Assembly (NCBI GenBank): GCA_963704595.1
Contig: OY969922.1
Span: 4,642,583 to 4,706,582, forward strand
Source of the DNA: Acuticoccus sp963704595
Lineage (GTDB): Bacteria; Pseudomonadota; Alphaproteobacteria; Rhizobiales; Amorphaceae
DNA length: 64,000 nucleotides
Reading direction: 5' to 3'
This document shows positions 1 to 8,504 of this stretch, piece by piece (within the stretch, counting starts at the first letter, position 1; every line of letters begins with the position of its first letter). The notes beneath the pieces were generated by a model. It made no database searches, was not told the DNA's origin, and saw only the letters and a list, made by a program, of their open reading frames with translations. The position numbers and the translations under genes are program-made.

Positions 1-159
1 CGTCAGCATGACGGCACTCACGTCCTCGTGACGGTCGACTTCGCGGCAGATCTCCGCAATGGCATCGGCCATCTCGGGTGTGATGGCATTCATCTTCTCG
101 GGGCGGTCGAAGCGGATTTCGGCGATGCGATCGTCGACCTCGAGGCGGACGTTGGTCAT
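1..159 (-). CDS. Enoyl-CoA hydratase/isomerase family protein, N-terminal part only
   Basis: Only the first 53 codons are in the window; the rest lies beyond the left edge. The translation starts MTNVRLEVDDRIAEIRFDRP and continues with EKMNAITPEM, the typical crotonase beginning (a short beta strand, then R-P-E-x-x-N-A). The family hydrates or isomerises enoyl-CoA thioesters in acid breakdown. The ATG at 159 follows GAGG at a good distance. It is the last visible gene of the leftward operon that begins with the TRAP permease near 4060, so it probably acts on the CoA ester of the imported acid. The exact reaction cannot be told because the catalytic residues are outside the window. Confidence 0.8.
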   Translation of the reverse strand, partial: MTNVRLEVDDRIAEIRFDRPEKMNAITPEMADAIAEICREVDRHEDVSAVMLT

Positions 160-190
160 GGTGTTCCTCTTGCGGTGGCCGGCGACGGTT

Positions 191-643
191 TCAGTTCTTG
201 TCGAGCCAGCGCATCACGTGCGTGGCGGCGACGCACTGTGCCGCGCCGGACCGGCTCACGGTGCAGGTGGACAGGGTCCGGCCCTTCTCGATGTCGATGG
301 CCCTGATCTCGTAGCTCGCCGTCAGCGTGTCGCCGATGAAGACCGGGGCCAGGAAGCGGACCTTGTCGAAGCCGAGGGAGACTGAGGCGCCGGTGTAGCC
401 GCGATCCCGGGCGAGCGCGCTCATGCCGGCGGAAGCCGCAGAGAGCAGCGCCATGGAGAGGAGACCGTGCGCGATCCGCCCTCCGAAGGGCGTCTGGCGC
501 GCGTAGTCCTCGTTCATGTGGATCGGGTCGAAGTCACCGCTGACGGCGGCGAAGAGGGTGAGGTCGGTTTCCGTCAACGTCTTGGAGCGGACGATGCGGT
601 CGCCGACCTTGACGACGGCGGCGAATGATCGTTCCGGTGACAT
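191..643 (-). CDS. MaoC-family (hot-dog fold) dehydratase/hydratase
   Basis: A 150-residue single-domain MaoC-like protein. The hydratase-2 signature is visible as GDFDPIHMNEDYA around residues 36-48, with the Asp and His expected for (R)-specific enoyl-CoA hydration, followed by FGGRIAHGLL, the second conserved block. Family members hydrate trans-enoyl-CoA or related thioesters such as mesaconyl-CoA. The gene starts 2 bases after the stop of the preceding MaoC gene, so the two are co-translated and may form a heteromer. It sits in an operon with a TRAP importer, which points to a carboxylic acid degraded as its CoA ester. The substrate is not known. Confidence 0.85.
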   Translation of the reverse strand: MSPERSFAAVVKVGDRIVRSKTLTETDLTLFAAVSGDFDPIHMNEDYARQTPFGGRIAHGLLSMALLSAASAGMSALARDRGYTGASVSLGFDKVRFLAPVFIGDTLTASYEIRAIDIEKGRTLSTCTVSRSGAAQCVAATHVMRWLDKN

Positions 644-645
644 TC

Positions 646-1122
646 TCAGCCTTCGGCCGCGCGGCGCTGGGTCATGAGGAGGTGCTCGCCATTCTGGACG
701 ACGGTGCCGTCCTGGTTCAGCACCTCGAAGAAGAACGTGACGATGCCGCGGTCCGGGCGCTTGGTCTCGCGTTTGGCGCGCACGGTGATGCGCACCGAGA
801 TGCGGTCGCCGATGTGGATCGGGCCGCGGAAGCTCCAGTTCCAGCCGAGCGAGGCGATGCCGCGGATGCGAACCGACGAGCGCGTCTTGAGGCCGTCGGC
901 GAGGGCGAGGCCGAGGAGGCCGTGTGCGATCCGCCCCGAAAAGCCGTTCGCCCTGGCAAACTCGTCGTCCATGTGGACGTCGAACAGATCGCCCGAGATG
1001 CCGGCATAAGTGACGACGTGCGTCTCGGTGACATTGATGCCGCCGGTCTCGAACCAGTCGCCTTCGTGAAGGTCGTCGTAGGTGTATTCGCCGGGCGACA
1101 GGTGGTTGGAGGTCTCGCTCAC
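646..1122 (-). CDS. MaoC-family dehydratase, first of a tandem pair
   Basis: A 158-residue MaoC-like protein. The motif GDLFDVHMDDEFA lies near residue 44 and SGRIAHGLLG follows, matching the catalytic Asp/His pair and the loop of hydratase-2 enzymes. The start is a GTG reading MSETSNHLSPGEYTYDDL; no in-frame ATG precedes the conserved domain. It is only distantly similar to the MaoC gene immediately downstream, so this is not a recent duplication. It lies downstream of dctP in the TRAP operon and probably works on a CoA thioester made by the divergently encoded CoA-transferase. The precise substrate is an inference. Confidence 0.85.
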   Translation of the reverse strand: MSETSNHLSPGEYTYDDLHEGDWFETGGINVTETHVVTYAGISGDLFDVHMDDEFARANGFSGRIAHGLLGLALADGLKTRSSVRIRGIASLGWNWSFRGPIHIGDRISVRITVRAKRETKRPDRGIVTFFFEVLNQDGTVVQNGEHLLMTQRRAAEG

Positions 1123-1156
1123 CGGGTGTCGATCCTTTGGGGAATGGGGGTCGTGT

Positions 1157-1187
1157 CCGGGCGGCCTCCGGCGCGGGGGCCGCCCGG
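1157..1187 (-). promoter_or_regulatory. Intercistronic stem-loop just downstream of dctP
   Basis: CCGGGCGGCC (1157-1166) and GGCCGCCCGG (1178-1187) are perfect 10-bp inverted arms around an 11-base loop. The hairpin begins 8 bases after the dctP stop codon (1196) and lies before the first MaoC gene. There is no run of T after it. It could protect the dctP message or partly end transcription, so that binding protein is made in excess over the enzymes. The second TRAP operon has a hairpin in the same place. Confidence 0.5.
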
Positions 1188-1195
1188 TCCGTCGG

Positions 1196-2194
1196 TTACT
1201 GGCTCGAGCTGAGGTCGCGGACCTTCTGGACGAGGTCGTTGCCGATCTCGGCTTCGTATTTCTCGACCACAGGGGCGACGGCTGCCTTGAACTCGTCGAT
1301 GGCCTCGATCTCGTTCACTTCGACGCCGGACGCCTTGATCTGCTCCATGCTGTCTTCCCAGGCCTTGGCGATGTAGTCGATCTGGTAGTTCTCGGCTGTC
1401 CGGGCAGCATCCCGGATCGCCTGCTGCATCTCGGGCGAGTAGCCGTCGAACGTCGCCTTGTTCATCATGATTGCGATGACGGCGATGGAGTGACGATCCA
1501 GCGAGTAGTACTTGATCGCATCGTTCCAGCCCCAGGACATGACGCTGGCCGGATCGTTCTCGCCGGCGTCGACGGTGCCGAGCTGCAGTGCGGTGAAGAG
1601 CTCGGACGAAGGCATCGGCGTCGGCAGCATGCCGAGGCGGGTGAACATGTCCACGTAGACCGGACTTTCCATCGAGCGGATCTTGAGGCCCTTGAGGTCC
1701 TCGACCGTCTTCACCGGACGTTCGTTGTTGAAGATCGAGCGGAACCCGGCGATGGCATAGCCGATGATCTCGACGCCATCGTCAGCCGCTTCCTCGCGGA
1801 TGATGTCGCCGACTTCGCCCTGCACGACCGCCTTGTAGTGGTCGAGGTCGTCGAACATGTACGGCAGGTCGAAGACGCGCGTCGACGGCGCCCAGCCAAG
1901 GATGTACGGCGTTGCGGCGTGGGACAGGTCGACCACGCCGGTCTGCGTCATCTCCGCGAGCTCGCGCTCGTTGGAGCCGAGGGCGCCGGAGAAGAAGCCC
2001 TTCACGGTCAGTTCGCCGCCGGTGTTTTCTTCCAGCGCCTTGCCGAAGGTGTTGATGAATTCGCCCATGTAGCCGCCTTCGGGGGGCTGGCTGCTGGCGA
2101 AACGCAACTCGGCGGCCGACGCGGCGCCCGCGAAGCCGAGTGTGATGGCGAGGGCTGCTGCAGTGAGCATCTTGCCTTGTGTGCCATATCTCAT
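1196..2194 (-). CDS. TRAP transporter solute-binding protein (DctP family)
   Basis: A 332-residue periplasmic binding protein for a tripartite ATP-independent transporter. The N-terminus (MRYGTQGKMLTAAALAITLG then AGAASA) is a Sec signal peptide. The mature part begins AELRFASSQPPEGGYMGEF, and the segment FDLPYMFDDLDHYKAV plus the central LKGLKIRSMESPVYVDM, with the Arg that binds the carboxylate of the ligand in this family, are clear. An ideal AGGAGG precedes the ATG. It delivers ligand to the DctQM membrane pair encoded just upstream. The ligand is probably a carboxylic acid, because CoA-ester enzymes follow in the operon. Confidence 0.92.
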   Translation of the reverse strand: MRYGTQGKMLTAAALAITLGFAGAASAAELRFASSQPPEGGYMGEFINTFGKALEENTGGELTVKGFFSGALGSNERELAEMTQTGVVDLSHAATPYILGWAPSTRVFDLPYMFDDLDHYKAVVQGEVGDIIREEAADDGVEIIGYAIAGFRSIFNNERPVKTVEDLKGLKIRSMESPVYVDMFTRLGMLPTPMPSSELFTALQLGTVDAGENDPASVMSWGWNDAIKYYSLDRHSIAVIAIMMNKATFDGYSPEMQQAIRDAARTAENYQIDYIAKAWEDSMEQIKASGVEVNEIEAIDEFKAAVAPVVEKYEAEIGNDLVQKVRDLSSSQ

Positions 2195-2236
2195 GACGTC
2201 CTCCTTACTTTCTGGTTGTTTTGAACCTCAACCCGA

Positions 2237-3523
2237 CTACCGCCGCGAGAGACTTGGCAGGTATTCGGTCAAGGTCGGGATGTAGGCGACGGTAAAGAGC
2301 GCGATGACCATCGCCAGAAGGAAGGGAAGCAGGTCCTTGGTGAACTTCTCGACGCTGAGCCCGCTGATCGCCGAGCCGACGAAGAGGCACGAGCCCACCG
2401 GGGGGGTCGCAAGTCCGATGGACAGCCCCATCACCATCGTGACGGTGAAGTGCAGGTCGGACATGCCGATGGTGCGCGCGATCGGCTGGAAGATCGGCGC
2501 GAAGATCAGGATCGCGGGCAGCGGGTCGAGGAACGTGCCGACGATCAGGTAGCACACCAGCATCAGGGCGATGATGCCGGCCGGCTCGTCGGTGATGAAG
2601 GCAATGGCGGCGGCGACGGCCTCCGGCACGCCCGCGATGGCGAAGAGCCACGCCAGCACAACCGACGCGCCGAGGCAGAACATGATCGCCGACAGCCGCA
2701 TGATGACGTTGATCACGCAGTTGTAGAGCTGGCGCGCAGAGGGGAGCCGGCCGAGCAGGAAGATGCCCACCACCAGCGCGTAGATCACCGCGATGTTGGA
2801 CGCTTCCGTCGGCGTGATGAAGCCGCCGAGGATGCCGCCGATGATCACCACCGGGATTCCGAGACCGGGGATGCCGAGCCAGAAGGCCCGCCCGCGCTCG
2901 CGCCAGGTCATCTTCGAGGAGGCCGGGAAACCCTTGACCGCGCCATAGAACAGCGAGACCGCCAGCAGCGAGAAGCCCGCGATGAGGCCGGGGAAGACGC
3001 CGCCCAGGAAGACGCTGGACACCGAAGTCGATGTGGCGAGGGCGGCCACGATCATGATCCCGGAGGGCGGGATGATGACGCCGATGACGGACGACACCAC
3101 CGTGACCGCCGTCGCATAGGCCTTGGTGTAGCCCTGCTTGACCATGGCGGGGATCATCATGCTGCCGACGGCGGCGGTGTCGGCGCTCGCCGACCCGGAG
3201 ATGCCGGCGAACAGCATCGAGACGACGATGTTGACGTGCGACAGGCCGCCCTTGATCTGCCCGACCATGGCATCGGCACATCGCATCAGCCGGTCGAACA
3301 GCGAGGTGATCCCCATCAACTCGCCCGCCAGCATGAAGAACGGGATGCACAGCAGGATATAGTTGTCGACGCCGCCGAAGAACTTCTGCGAGACGACGAT
3401 CGTCGGGATCGACGGGTAGAAGAGGTAGAGAACAGCAAACGCCGTCGCCAGCATCGAATAGGCAATGGGAACGCCGATTACGAGCAGGACGAAGAACGAG
3501 ACGAGAATGAAGACCGCGGACAT
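2237..3523 (-). CDS. TRAP transporter large permease (DctM family)
   Basis: A 428-residue, highly hydrophobic inner-membrane protein with about twelve membrane segments, the usual size of DctM. Typical blocks are visible: GISGSASADTAAVGSMMIP near residue 94, IIPPSGIMIV near 150, and the late LATPPVGSCLF block. It forms the ion-driven import channel together with the small permease. Its start codon follows directly on the stop of the small-permease gene (3524-3526), so the two are translationally coupled. The gene order Q-M-P is that of a complete TRAP system. Confidence 0.93.
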   Translation of the reverse strand: MSAVFILVSFFVLLVIGVPIAYSMLATAFAVLYLFYPSIPTIVVSQKFFGGVDNYILLCIPFFMLAGELMGITSLFDRLMRCADAMVGQIKGGLSHVNIVVSMLFAGISGSASADTAAVGSMMIPAMVKQGYTKAYATAVTVVSSVIGVIIPPSGIMIVAALATSTSVSSVFLGGVFPGLIAGFSLLAVSLFYGAVKGFPASSKMTWRERGRAFWLGIPGLGIPVVIIGGILGGFITPTEASNIAVIYALVVGIFLLGRLPSARQLYNCVINVIMRLSAIMFCLGASVVLAWLFAIAGVPEAVAAAIAFITDEPAGIIALMLVCYLIVGTFLDPLPAILIFAPIFQPIARTIGMSDLHFTVTMVMGLSIGLATPPVGSCLFVGSAISGLSVEKFTKDLLPFLLAMVIALFTVAYIPTLTEYLPSLSRR

Positions 3524-4060
3524 TCAGGCGCTCCCGCCGGTGGCTTCGCCGCGCGCGAGGCGCTCGCGCCGATGCGCCTCGCGGTCCGGATCGTTGAGGT
3601 CCTCGACGATGCAGCGGATGCGATTGATCGCCGTCAGCACCACGGCCACCGGCAGCGCGATGTAAATGTAGGTGAGCGGGATCTCCAGCACCGAGGAGAT
3701 GCCGCTGGCGCCGACCTGCCCGAACTTGATGCTCTCCACCAGGAACAGCGCCAGCACGGTGAAGATGACGATCTCGCGGATGACGGCGAGTACGCGCTGC
3801 CCCTGGGGCGGGAGCGCGTCGGCCATGAATGTGATCTGGAAGTGGGCGCGGCGGCGTTCCACCAGCGCGATGCCGCTGAGGCACAGCCAGATGAAGGCGA
3901 AGCGGCCGATCTCGACGGTCCAGGGGAAGGGCGTCACCAGGACGTAGCGGCCGGCGACGCCGAGCGCGACCACGCCGAACGCAACGAGCAGCATCGCGAT
4001 CGCGAGCGCCTCGCTCAGGATATCGACGACAGCGAAGAATCGTCTCGCAAGCAACGGCAA
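3524..4060 (-). CDS. TRAP transporter small permease (DctQ family)
   Basis: A membrane protein of 178 residues, or 188 if a GTG at 4090 is used. It has four predicted membrane segments and the DctQ-like stretch TPFPWTVEIGRFAFIWLCLS. I favour the TTG at 4060 (LPLLARRFFAV) because GGGAGG stands 7 bases before it, whereas the GGAGG before the GTG at 4090 is only one base away. It opens the leftward operon. The 22-bp palindrome at 4149-4170 lies about 90 bases upstream, between it and the divergent CoA-transferase gene. Confidence 0.85.
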   Translation of the reverse strand: MPLLARRFFAVVDILSEALAIAMLLVAFGVVALGVAGRYVLVTPFPWTVEIGRFAFIWLCLSGIALVERRRAHFQITFMADALPPQGQRVLAVIREIVIFTVLALFLVESIKFGQVGASGISSVLEIPLTYIYIALPVAVVLTAINRIRCIVEDLNDPDREAHRRERLARGEATGGSA

Positions 4061-4148
4061 GGTTGCGCCTCCCGATGGCCAGGACCGCACGCCTCCACTG
4101 CCGGGATGCTAAGCGACCTTCGTTTCCTCTACCGCAATAATCTTATTG

Positions 4149-4170
4149 ACCGATCGATAAGTCAATCGGT
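4149..4170. promoter_or_regulatory. Probable TetR-type operator in the divergent promoter region
   Basis: The arms ACCGATCGA and TCAATCGGT form an imperfect inverted repeat (one mismatch) around TAAG. The size and spacing suit a TetR dimer. It lies in a short AT-richer stretch between the leftward TRAP operon and the rightward CoA-transferase/TetR genes, so the TetR protein at 5846 probably represses both from here. Binding itself is inferred. Confidence 0.55.
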
Positions 4171-4231
4171 AATTTGTAGCCAACGAGAGGCGCCAGCGAT
4201 GTGCCTTTTCATAGAAGCGTCGGGGGCAACC

Positions 4232-5809
4232 ATGAAAATCATCACCAAGGAAGCGGCTGCAGCTTTGATCGCGGATGGCGCGACGGTGCTGATCGGCGGG
4301 TCCGGCGGCGGACACGCGGTGCCCGAGGCGCTGATGGCCGCCATCGAGACCCGCTTCCTGGAAGAGGCACACCCGCAGCAGATCACCTCGCTGCATCCCG
4401 TCGGGCTCGGCGAGCGCAACGCGCTCGGCGCGAACCATTTTGCGCATGAGGGCCTGCTGAAGCGGATCATCTGCGGCACGCTGGTCGACTCGCCGAAGGT
4501 TGCCGACATGGCCGCTGCCAACAAGATCGAAGCCTACACGCTGCCCCAGGGTGCGCTGTCGCAGCTGATGCGCGACATGGCGGCAGGCCGGCCCGGGCTC
4601 ATCACCCACGTGGGGCTCCACACCTTCGTCGACCCGCGCCACGACGGCGGGCGGCAAAGCGAGCGCTCAACGGAGGATCTGGTCGAGGTGGTGGAGCTGG
4701 CCGGCCGCGAATGGCTCTTCTACAAGCCCTACCACGTCGACGTCGCCCTCCTGCGCGGCACCACTGCGGACGAGAACGGTAACGTCTCGATGGAGGAGGA
4801 AGCGGTTTTTGGCGAGATGCTGTCGATGGCGCAGGCCACCCGGCGTTGCGGCGGCACCGTCATCGTGCAGGTGAAGCGACTTGCCAAGGCCGGGACGCTC
4901 AATCCGAAGACCGTGAAGATCCCCGGGATCCTCGTCGACATGGTGGTCGTCGAGCCTGACCAGATGCAGACCTACCAGAGCCACTACAATCCCTCGTTCG
5001 CCGGCGAGGTCCGGGTGCCGCTGTCGGGCTTCCCTCGCCTGCCGCTCGACGCGCGCAAGATCGTCGCCCGCCGCTGCGCCATGGAGATCGAGTCGCGCAT
5101 GGTCTGCAACATCGGCGCGGGGATCTGTACCGGTATCGGACTGGTGGCGGCCGAGGAGGATATCCTGGGCGACTTCATGCTGACCAACGAGCAGGGCCTC
5201 ATCGGCGGTGCGCCCGCGGCGGGGCTGGAAGCAGGGGCCGCCTGGAATTACGACATGATGGTCGACCAACCCTACCAGTTCGACTTCTACGACGGCGGCG
5301 GGCTCGACCTCGCGTTCCTCTCCTTCGTCGAGATCGACCCGTCCGGCTCGGTCAACATCAGCCGCTTCAAGAACCGCATCGTCGGCATCGGCGGCTTCGT
5401 GAACATCAGCCAGAACGCCAAGACGATCGTGTTCGCGGGAACCTTCACGGCCGGGGGGCTCGCTGTCACCGCCGCGGATGGCCGGCTCACCATTGCGAGC
5501 GAGGGCCGCCACCGGCGGTTCGTGTCGGGCCTGGAGCAGCTGACGTTCAATGCACCCTACGGCGCCTCGCGCGGCCAGCAGGTCAAGTACGTGACGGAGC
5601 GGGCCGTCTTCCGCGCCACCGTCGACGGACTGGAGCTGATCGAGATCGCCCCCGGCATCTCTCTCGAGAAGGATGTGCTGGCGCACATGGATTTCACGCC
5701 GGCGATCGCTGCCGACCTCAAGGAGATGGATGCGCGCCTCTTCCGGGCAGCGCCGATGGGCCTGGCGCTGGCCCCGGCCGAGGTTAGGCAGACGGAGACG
5801 GTCTGCTAG
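4232..5809 (+). CDS. Acyl-CoA:carboxylate CoA-transferase (YdiF/propionate CoA-transferase family)
   Basis: A 525-residue single-chain family I CoA-transferase, the usual length for YdiF-like fused alpha-beta enzymes. The N-terminus MKIITKEAAAALIADGATVL is characteristic, followed by GGSGGGHAVPEAL. The second half carries the conserved stretch ICTGIGLVAAEEDILGDFML. The family active site is a Glu that forms a covalent CoA thioester; the block VCNIGAG, which normally abuts the alpha/beta linker, is present. It would activate the imported acid with acetyl-CoA or another donor. An upstream in-frame ATG at 4199 has a good GAGAGG and is an alternative start adding 11 residues. The gene is divergent from the TRAP operon and followed by tetR. 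Confidence 0.88.
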   Translation: MKIITKEAAAALIADGATVLIGGSGGGHAVPEALMAAIETRFLEEAHPQQITSLHPVGLGERNALGANHFAHEGLLKRIICGTLVDSPKVADMAAANKIEAYTLPQGALSQLMRDMAAGRPGLITHVGLHTFVDPRHDGGRQSERSTEDLVEVVELAGREWLFYKPYHVDVALLRGTTADENGNVSMEEEAVFGEMLSMAQATRRCGGTVIVQVKRLAKAGTLNPKTVKIPGILVDMVVVEPDQMQTYQSHYNPSFAGEVRVPLSGFPRLPLDARKIVARRCAMEIESRMVCNIGAGICTGIGLVAAEEDILGDFMLTNEQGLIGGAPAAGLEAGAAWNYDMMVDQPYQFDFYDGGGLDLAFLSFVEIDPSGSVNISRFKNRIVGIGGFVNISQNAKTIVFAGTFTAGGLAVTAADGRLTIASEGRHRRFVSGLEQLTFNAPYGASRGQQVKYVTERAVFRATVDGLELIEIAPGISLEKDVLAHMDFTPAIAADLKEMDARLFRAAPMGLALAPAEVRQTETVC

Positions 5810-5845
5810 AATGGCGCAATTCCGTCCAACCCGAAATCCGAGCCC

Positions 5846-6550
5846 ATGGCCCTAGACGAAGCGCGACCACACTCCCGCAAGGTCAGGAAGGCGCAGACGC
5901 GCGACTCGATCAAGGCGGCGGTATCGGACATGCTGATCCTCTACGGCTACCGTGGCACCAGCATGTCCAAGATCTCGCAAGTCGTCGGGGGCACCACGAC
6001 CAACATCTTCTATCACTTCGGCTCGAAGGAGAACCTGATCGACGAGGTGATCGAGGACTACGTGGAACAGGCCACCGAGGCACAAAAGGCGATCTGGACC
6101 GACGCGGACCTTTACCTGCGCGAGAAGATCGAGAGCGTGATCGAGATGAACCGGGAGCGCCATCGCCGGTTCAATTCGGAGGGCAGCACCGGCAATTCCT
6201 GGAGCCTCATCGGCCGCATGCGCCTTGAGACGGATGTGATCAGCGAGCGGGCGCGCGGCGACCTGCACCGGTTCGGCGAGGCGCTGAGCCTGATGGTGCT
6301 GGAGGCGCTGCAGCAAGCCGTTGCGTCGGGCGAGTTGAAGCGCGGCACTCCGGTCGAAGATGCCTCGCGCGTGATCGCCAACATCGTGAACAGCAGCTCA
6401 GTCCTCACCGTCGAGATGGGGTCCTTCGACAAGGTCGCATCTCTGGTCACGTCCTGCGCCCAGATGCTCTTTGACGCCTATGGGACGCCGAAGGCCGTCA
6501 GCGGAGAGCTCTACAGGCGCACCCGCCCCCCGCTCGCCAGCCGAGCCTGA
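5846..6550 (+). CDS. TetR/AcrR family transcriptional regulator
   Basis: A 234-residue regulator. The N-terminal helix-turn-helix is plain at residues 20-65: TRDSIKAAVSDMLILYGYRG, then TSMSKISQVVGGTTTNIFYH and FGSKENLIDEVIEDY, the usual TetR order. The C-terminal ligand-binding half is divergent, as normal in the family. It starts 36 bases after the CoA-transferase stop, so it is probably co-transcribed. It is likely the local repressor acting at the palindrome at 4149-4170, with the acid or its CoA ester as inducer; that part is inference. Confidence 0.9.
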   Translation: MALDEARPHSRKVRKAQTRDSIKAAVSDMLILYGYRGTSMSKISQVVGGTTTNIFYHFGSKENLIDEVIEDYVEQATEAQKAIWTDADLYLREKIESVIEMNRERHRRFNSEGSTGNSWSLIGRMRLETDVISERARGDLHRFGEALSLMVLEALQQAVASGELKRGTPVEDASRVIANIVNSSSVLTVEMGSFDKVASLVTSCAQMLFDAYGTPKAVSGELYRRTRPPLASRA

Positions 6551-6568
6551 ACACCGGTTTCGAACGGC

Positions 6569-7294
6569 TCACCCGTTATCGCTGAACCCATGCGCCAGCA
6601 GCGCTTCGCGGATATCCCGCCGGCGATCCTGGCTATCGAAGGGAAAGGCGGCGAAGAACTGGTCTATCGAGGCGTCCAGACGCCGGGCCCGGGTCTGAGC
6701 GGCCCAATACCGGGCCTCGTCGCGTTTGCCGGCAAGCTCTGAGAGCGCCATCGCGATGGTGGCGATCAGGTAGTGGGCGCCCGGCCTCCCCGCCCCTCGA
6801 ACCGACCAGTCCGCCGCGGCTTCGAGGTCTCCGACGTGCAGATGGGCAACGCCCATCGCCGACTCCATCGCATACCGGAATGGGTCGAGCGGGCTCAGGG
6901 TCATCGCCTTCTGCAGATCCTCGATGGACTGCGCCCCCTTGCCTGCCATGACGTCGGCCCAGGCATGAGCGTAGTATCCCTGCGCGAAGCTGGGGCTCAG
7001 CGACGTCGCGCGATCGATCCAGCCCTGCCCAGCAGCGGGATCTCCGACCAGCCAGTGGGACCGCCCGAAGTTGAAATTGACGAACGGGTCGTCAGGGTCG
7101 ATCGCGAGGCCGGCTTCCGCATGACGCCGCGCATCGTGAACGGCCCGGTCGCGATTGTGGCCGTATCGCAGGAACGCCGCCTGGAAACTGGTGAATGATC
7201 GGGCGGCATAGGCACGGGCAAAACCCGGATCAAGATCGAGCGATCGGCCGAAGTAGCCATCGGCCCACGCGTTGTCGGCCTCGGCCACATCCAT
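6569..7294 (-). pseudogene. C-terminal TPR part of an adenylate-cyclase-like protein (fragment)
   Basis: The readable part has 241 residues of tetratricopeptide-like helices (SLDLDPGFARAYAARSFTSF, LAIDPDDPFVNFNFGRSHW, TLSPLDPFRYAM) ending in QFFAAFPFDSQDRRRDIREA. This is how many alphaproteobacterial class III adenylate cyclases or CadC-like TPR regulators end. No cyclase or DNA-binding domain is encoded upstream. The same frame stays open to a GTG at 7603, but that extension is low-complexity and unlike any domain I know, so I start the fragment at the ATG at 7294. The 7295-7523 stretch holds no recognisable gene. I read this as the 3' remnant of a lost gene; a small TPR protein is possible. 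Confidence 0.5.
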
Positions 7295-7523
7295 TCCGGT
7301 GACCAACCGATCACCGTGGTGTCCCGGAACGATCGTCCAGATCCACGGACCCGGCCCGTTCGACATCATGTACATGAACCCGGCGGACAATCCCGTCGGC
7401 CAATGGATTTGTAGTCTTCCGCGGCGCCTCCGTGCTGCTGAAGCGCGACGTGCCCGCGGTTTTCGGGCTCGATCAAAAGTCCGACGTTGGGTGTCTGACC
7501 GCGCGCCTTTTCCGCCTTTCAGC

Positions 7524-8442
7524 TCACGCAAGCTTTTCGTGATGAAGCAAAAGCTCCCGCACTTCCTCGCGCCTGGGCATACCGCTCCAGCCGCGGGGGT
7601 CACGACATTTTGCTCCGGCCGCGGCGGTCGCGAAGGCGGGCAGCCTGGAGCACGCTCTGTCCCTCCGCGATCGCGAGCGCATAGGCACCGTGGAACACGT
7701 CGCCGACGCCGTTCGAATTGATGGCCGTCAGCTTGAGGGCCGGGACGTGGACGACGTCGTCGCCGACGAGCCAGAGGGAACCCTCTTCGCCGAGGGTTAC
7801 GCCGATCGTCTGTGCCGGCGCGACGCGCGCGGCGCGGACCGCGGCTTCAGGATCGGAGACACCTGCGATCTCCCTCAGGCCCTGGGCGGAAAAGACGGCG
7901 TGGTCGACGAGCGGCAGAAGGCCGGCCAGCGTGTCGGGCGCTCCGGCGTCGGCATCGAGGACCGTCGGAACTCCGCGCGCACGGGCTTCGGCGAACACGG
8001 CCTCGGCGCCGTTCGGCCAGCGCAGGTCCGCGAGGACCGCCCCCTGGCCCGAAATGCCAGCGAGGTCGATCCAGCTCGTCTCGTCCGCGAGCGCACCGCG
8101 GAAATTCGTCAGCATCCGCTCTCCGTTCGCATCGATGTGAACGGCGGAGCAGGCGGTGCGGCCTCCGGGGATTGCACGAACCTGGTCGGTGGTGACGCCG
8201 GCTGCGGCAAGTTCGTCGCGGAGCGTGGCGCCGGCGGCATCCGCCCCGACCCGAGCGACAAGGCGCACTTCGCCGCCAAGTGCCGCGACGCTTACAGCGG
8301 CGGTTGCCGCCATTCCGCCGCCGCGCTCCAGATAGTCGGACGCGATGGACTTCGAGGCGGCCATCGGCAGGGCTTCGACGTAGAAGATCCGGTCGAGGGT
8401 CACGCCACCGACGCACAGGACACGGGCCGGTAGAAGGGGCAT
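7524..8442 (-). pseudogene. PfkB-family sugar kinase, single frameshift near the 3' end
   Basis: A ribokinase/fructokinase-type kinase. Visible landmarks are CVGGVTLDRIFYV at the start, YLERGGGMAATAAVSVAALG (sugar-binding GG block) and NSNGVGDVFHGAYALAIAEG, the ATP/anion-hole motif with the catalytic Asp (GVGD in place of the common GAGD). As read, the frame stops at 7600 after ARLRDRRGRSKMS. Shifting by one base near 7635 restores the family C-terminus: FATAAAGAKCRDPRGWSGMP followed by 18 more residues, ending at 7524. One extra base in a CCCGCC run explains this. It follows dctP in the same operon and would phosphorylate the imported sugar for the aldolase. Either the gene is broken or the base is a sequencing error; the perfect downstream frame favours the latter. 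Confidence 0.8.
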
Positions 8443-8466
8443 CGGGATGATCCGCGAGAGGGAGGC

Positions 8467-8494
8467 GACGGAAGCCCGAAAACGGGCCTCCGTC
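8467..8494 (-). promoter_or_regulatory. Intercistronic stem-loop between dctP and the kinase gene
   Basis: GACGGAAGCCCG (8467-8478) and CGGGCCTCCGTC (8483-8494) pair at 11 of 12 positions around an AAAA loop. It lies 10 bases after the dctP stop. No T-tract follows on the minus strand. It probably stabilises the dctP message or attenuates read-through into the kinase gene, which itself lacks an obvious ribosome-binding site. Confidence 0.55.
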
Positions 8495-8504
8495 CTGATG
8501 GCGC

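Noticed and set aside
2450..4198. Long open frame on the plus strand running into the CoA-transferase gene
   Set aside because: It is antisense to dctM and dctQ and has only charged low-complexity sequence; the real CoA-transferase begins at 4199-4232.
7295..7603. Open extension of the TPR fragment up to a GTG that overlaps the kinase stop
   Set aside because: The extension is Arg-rich and low-complexity, and the third frame here encodes the true kinase C-terminus, so the GTG overlap is accidental.
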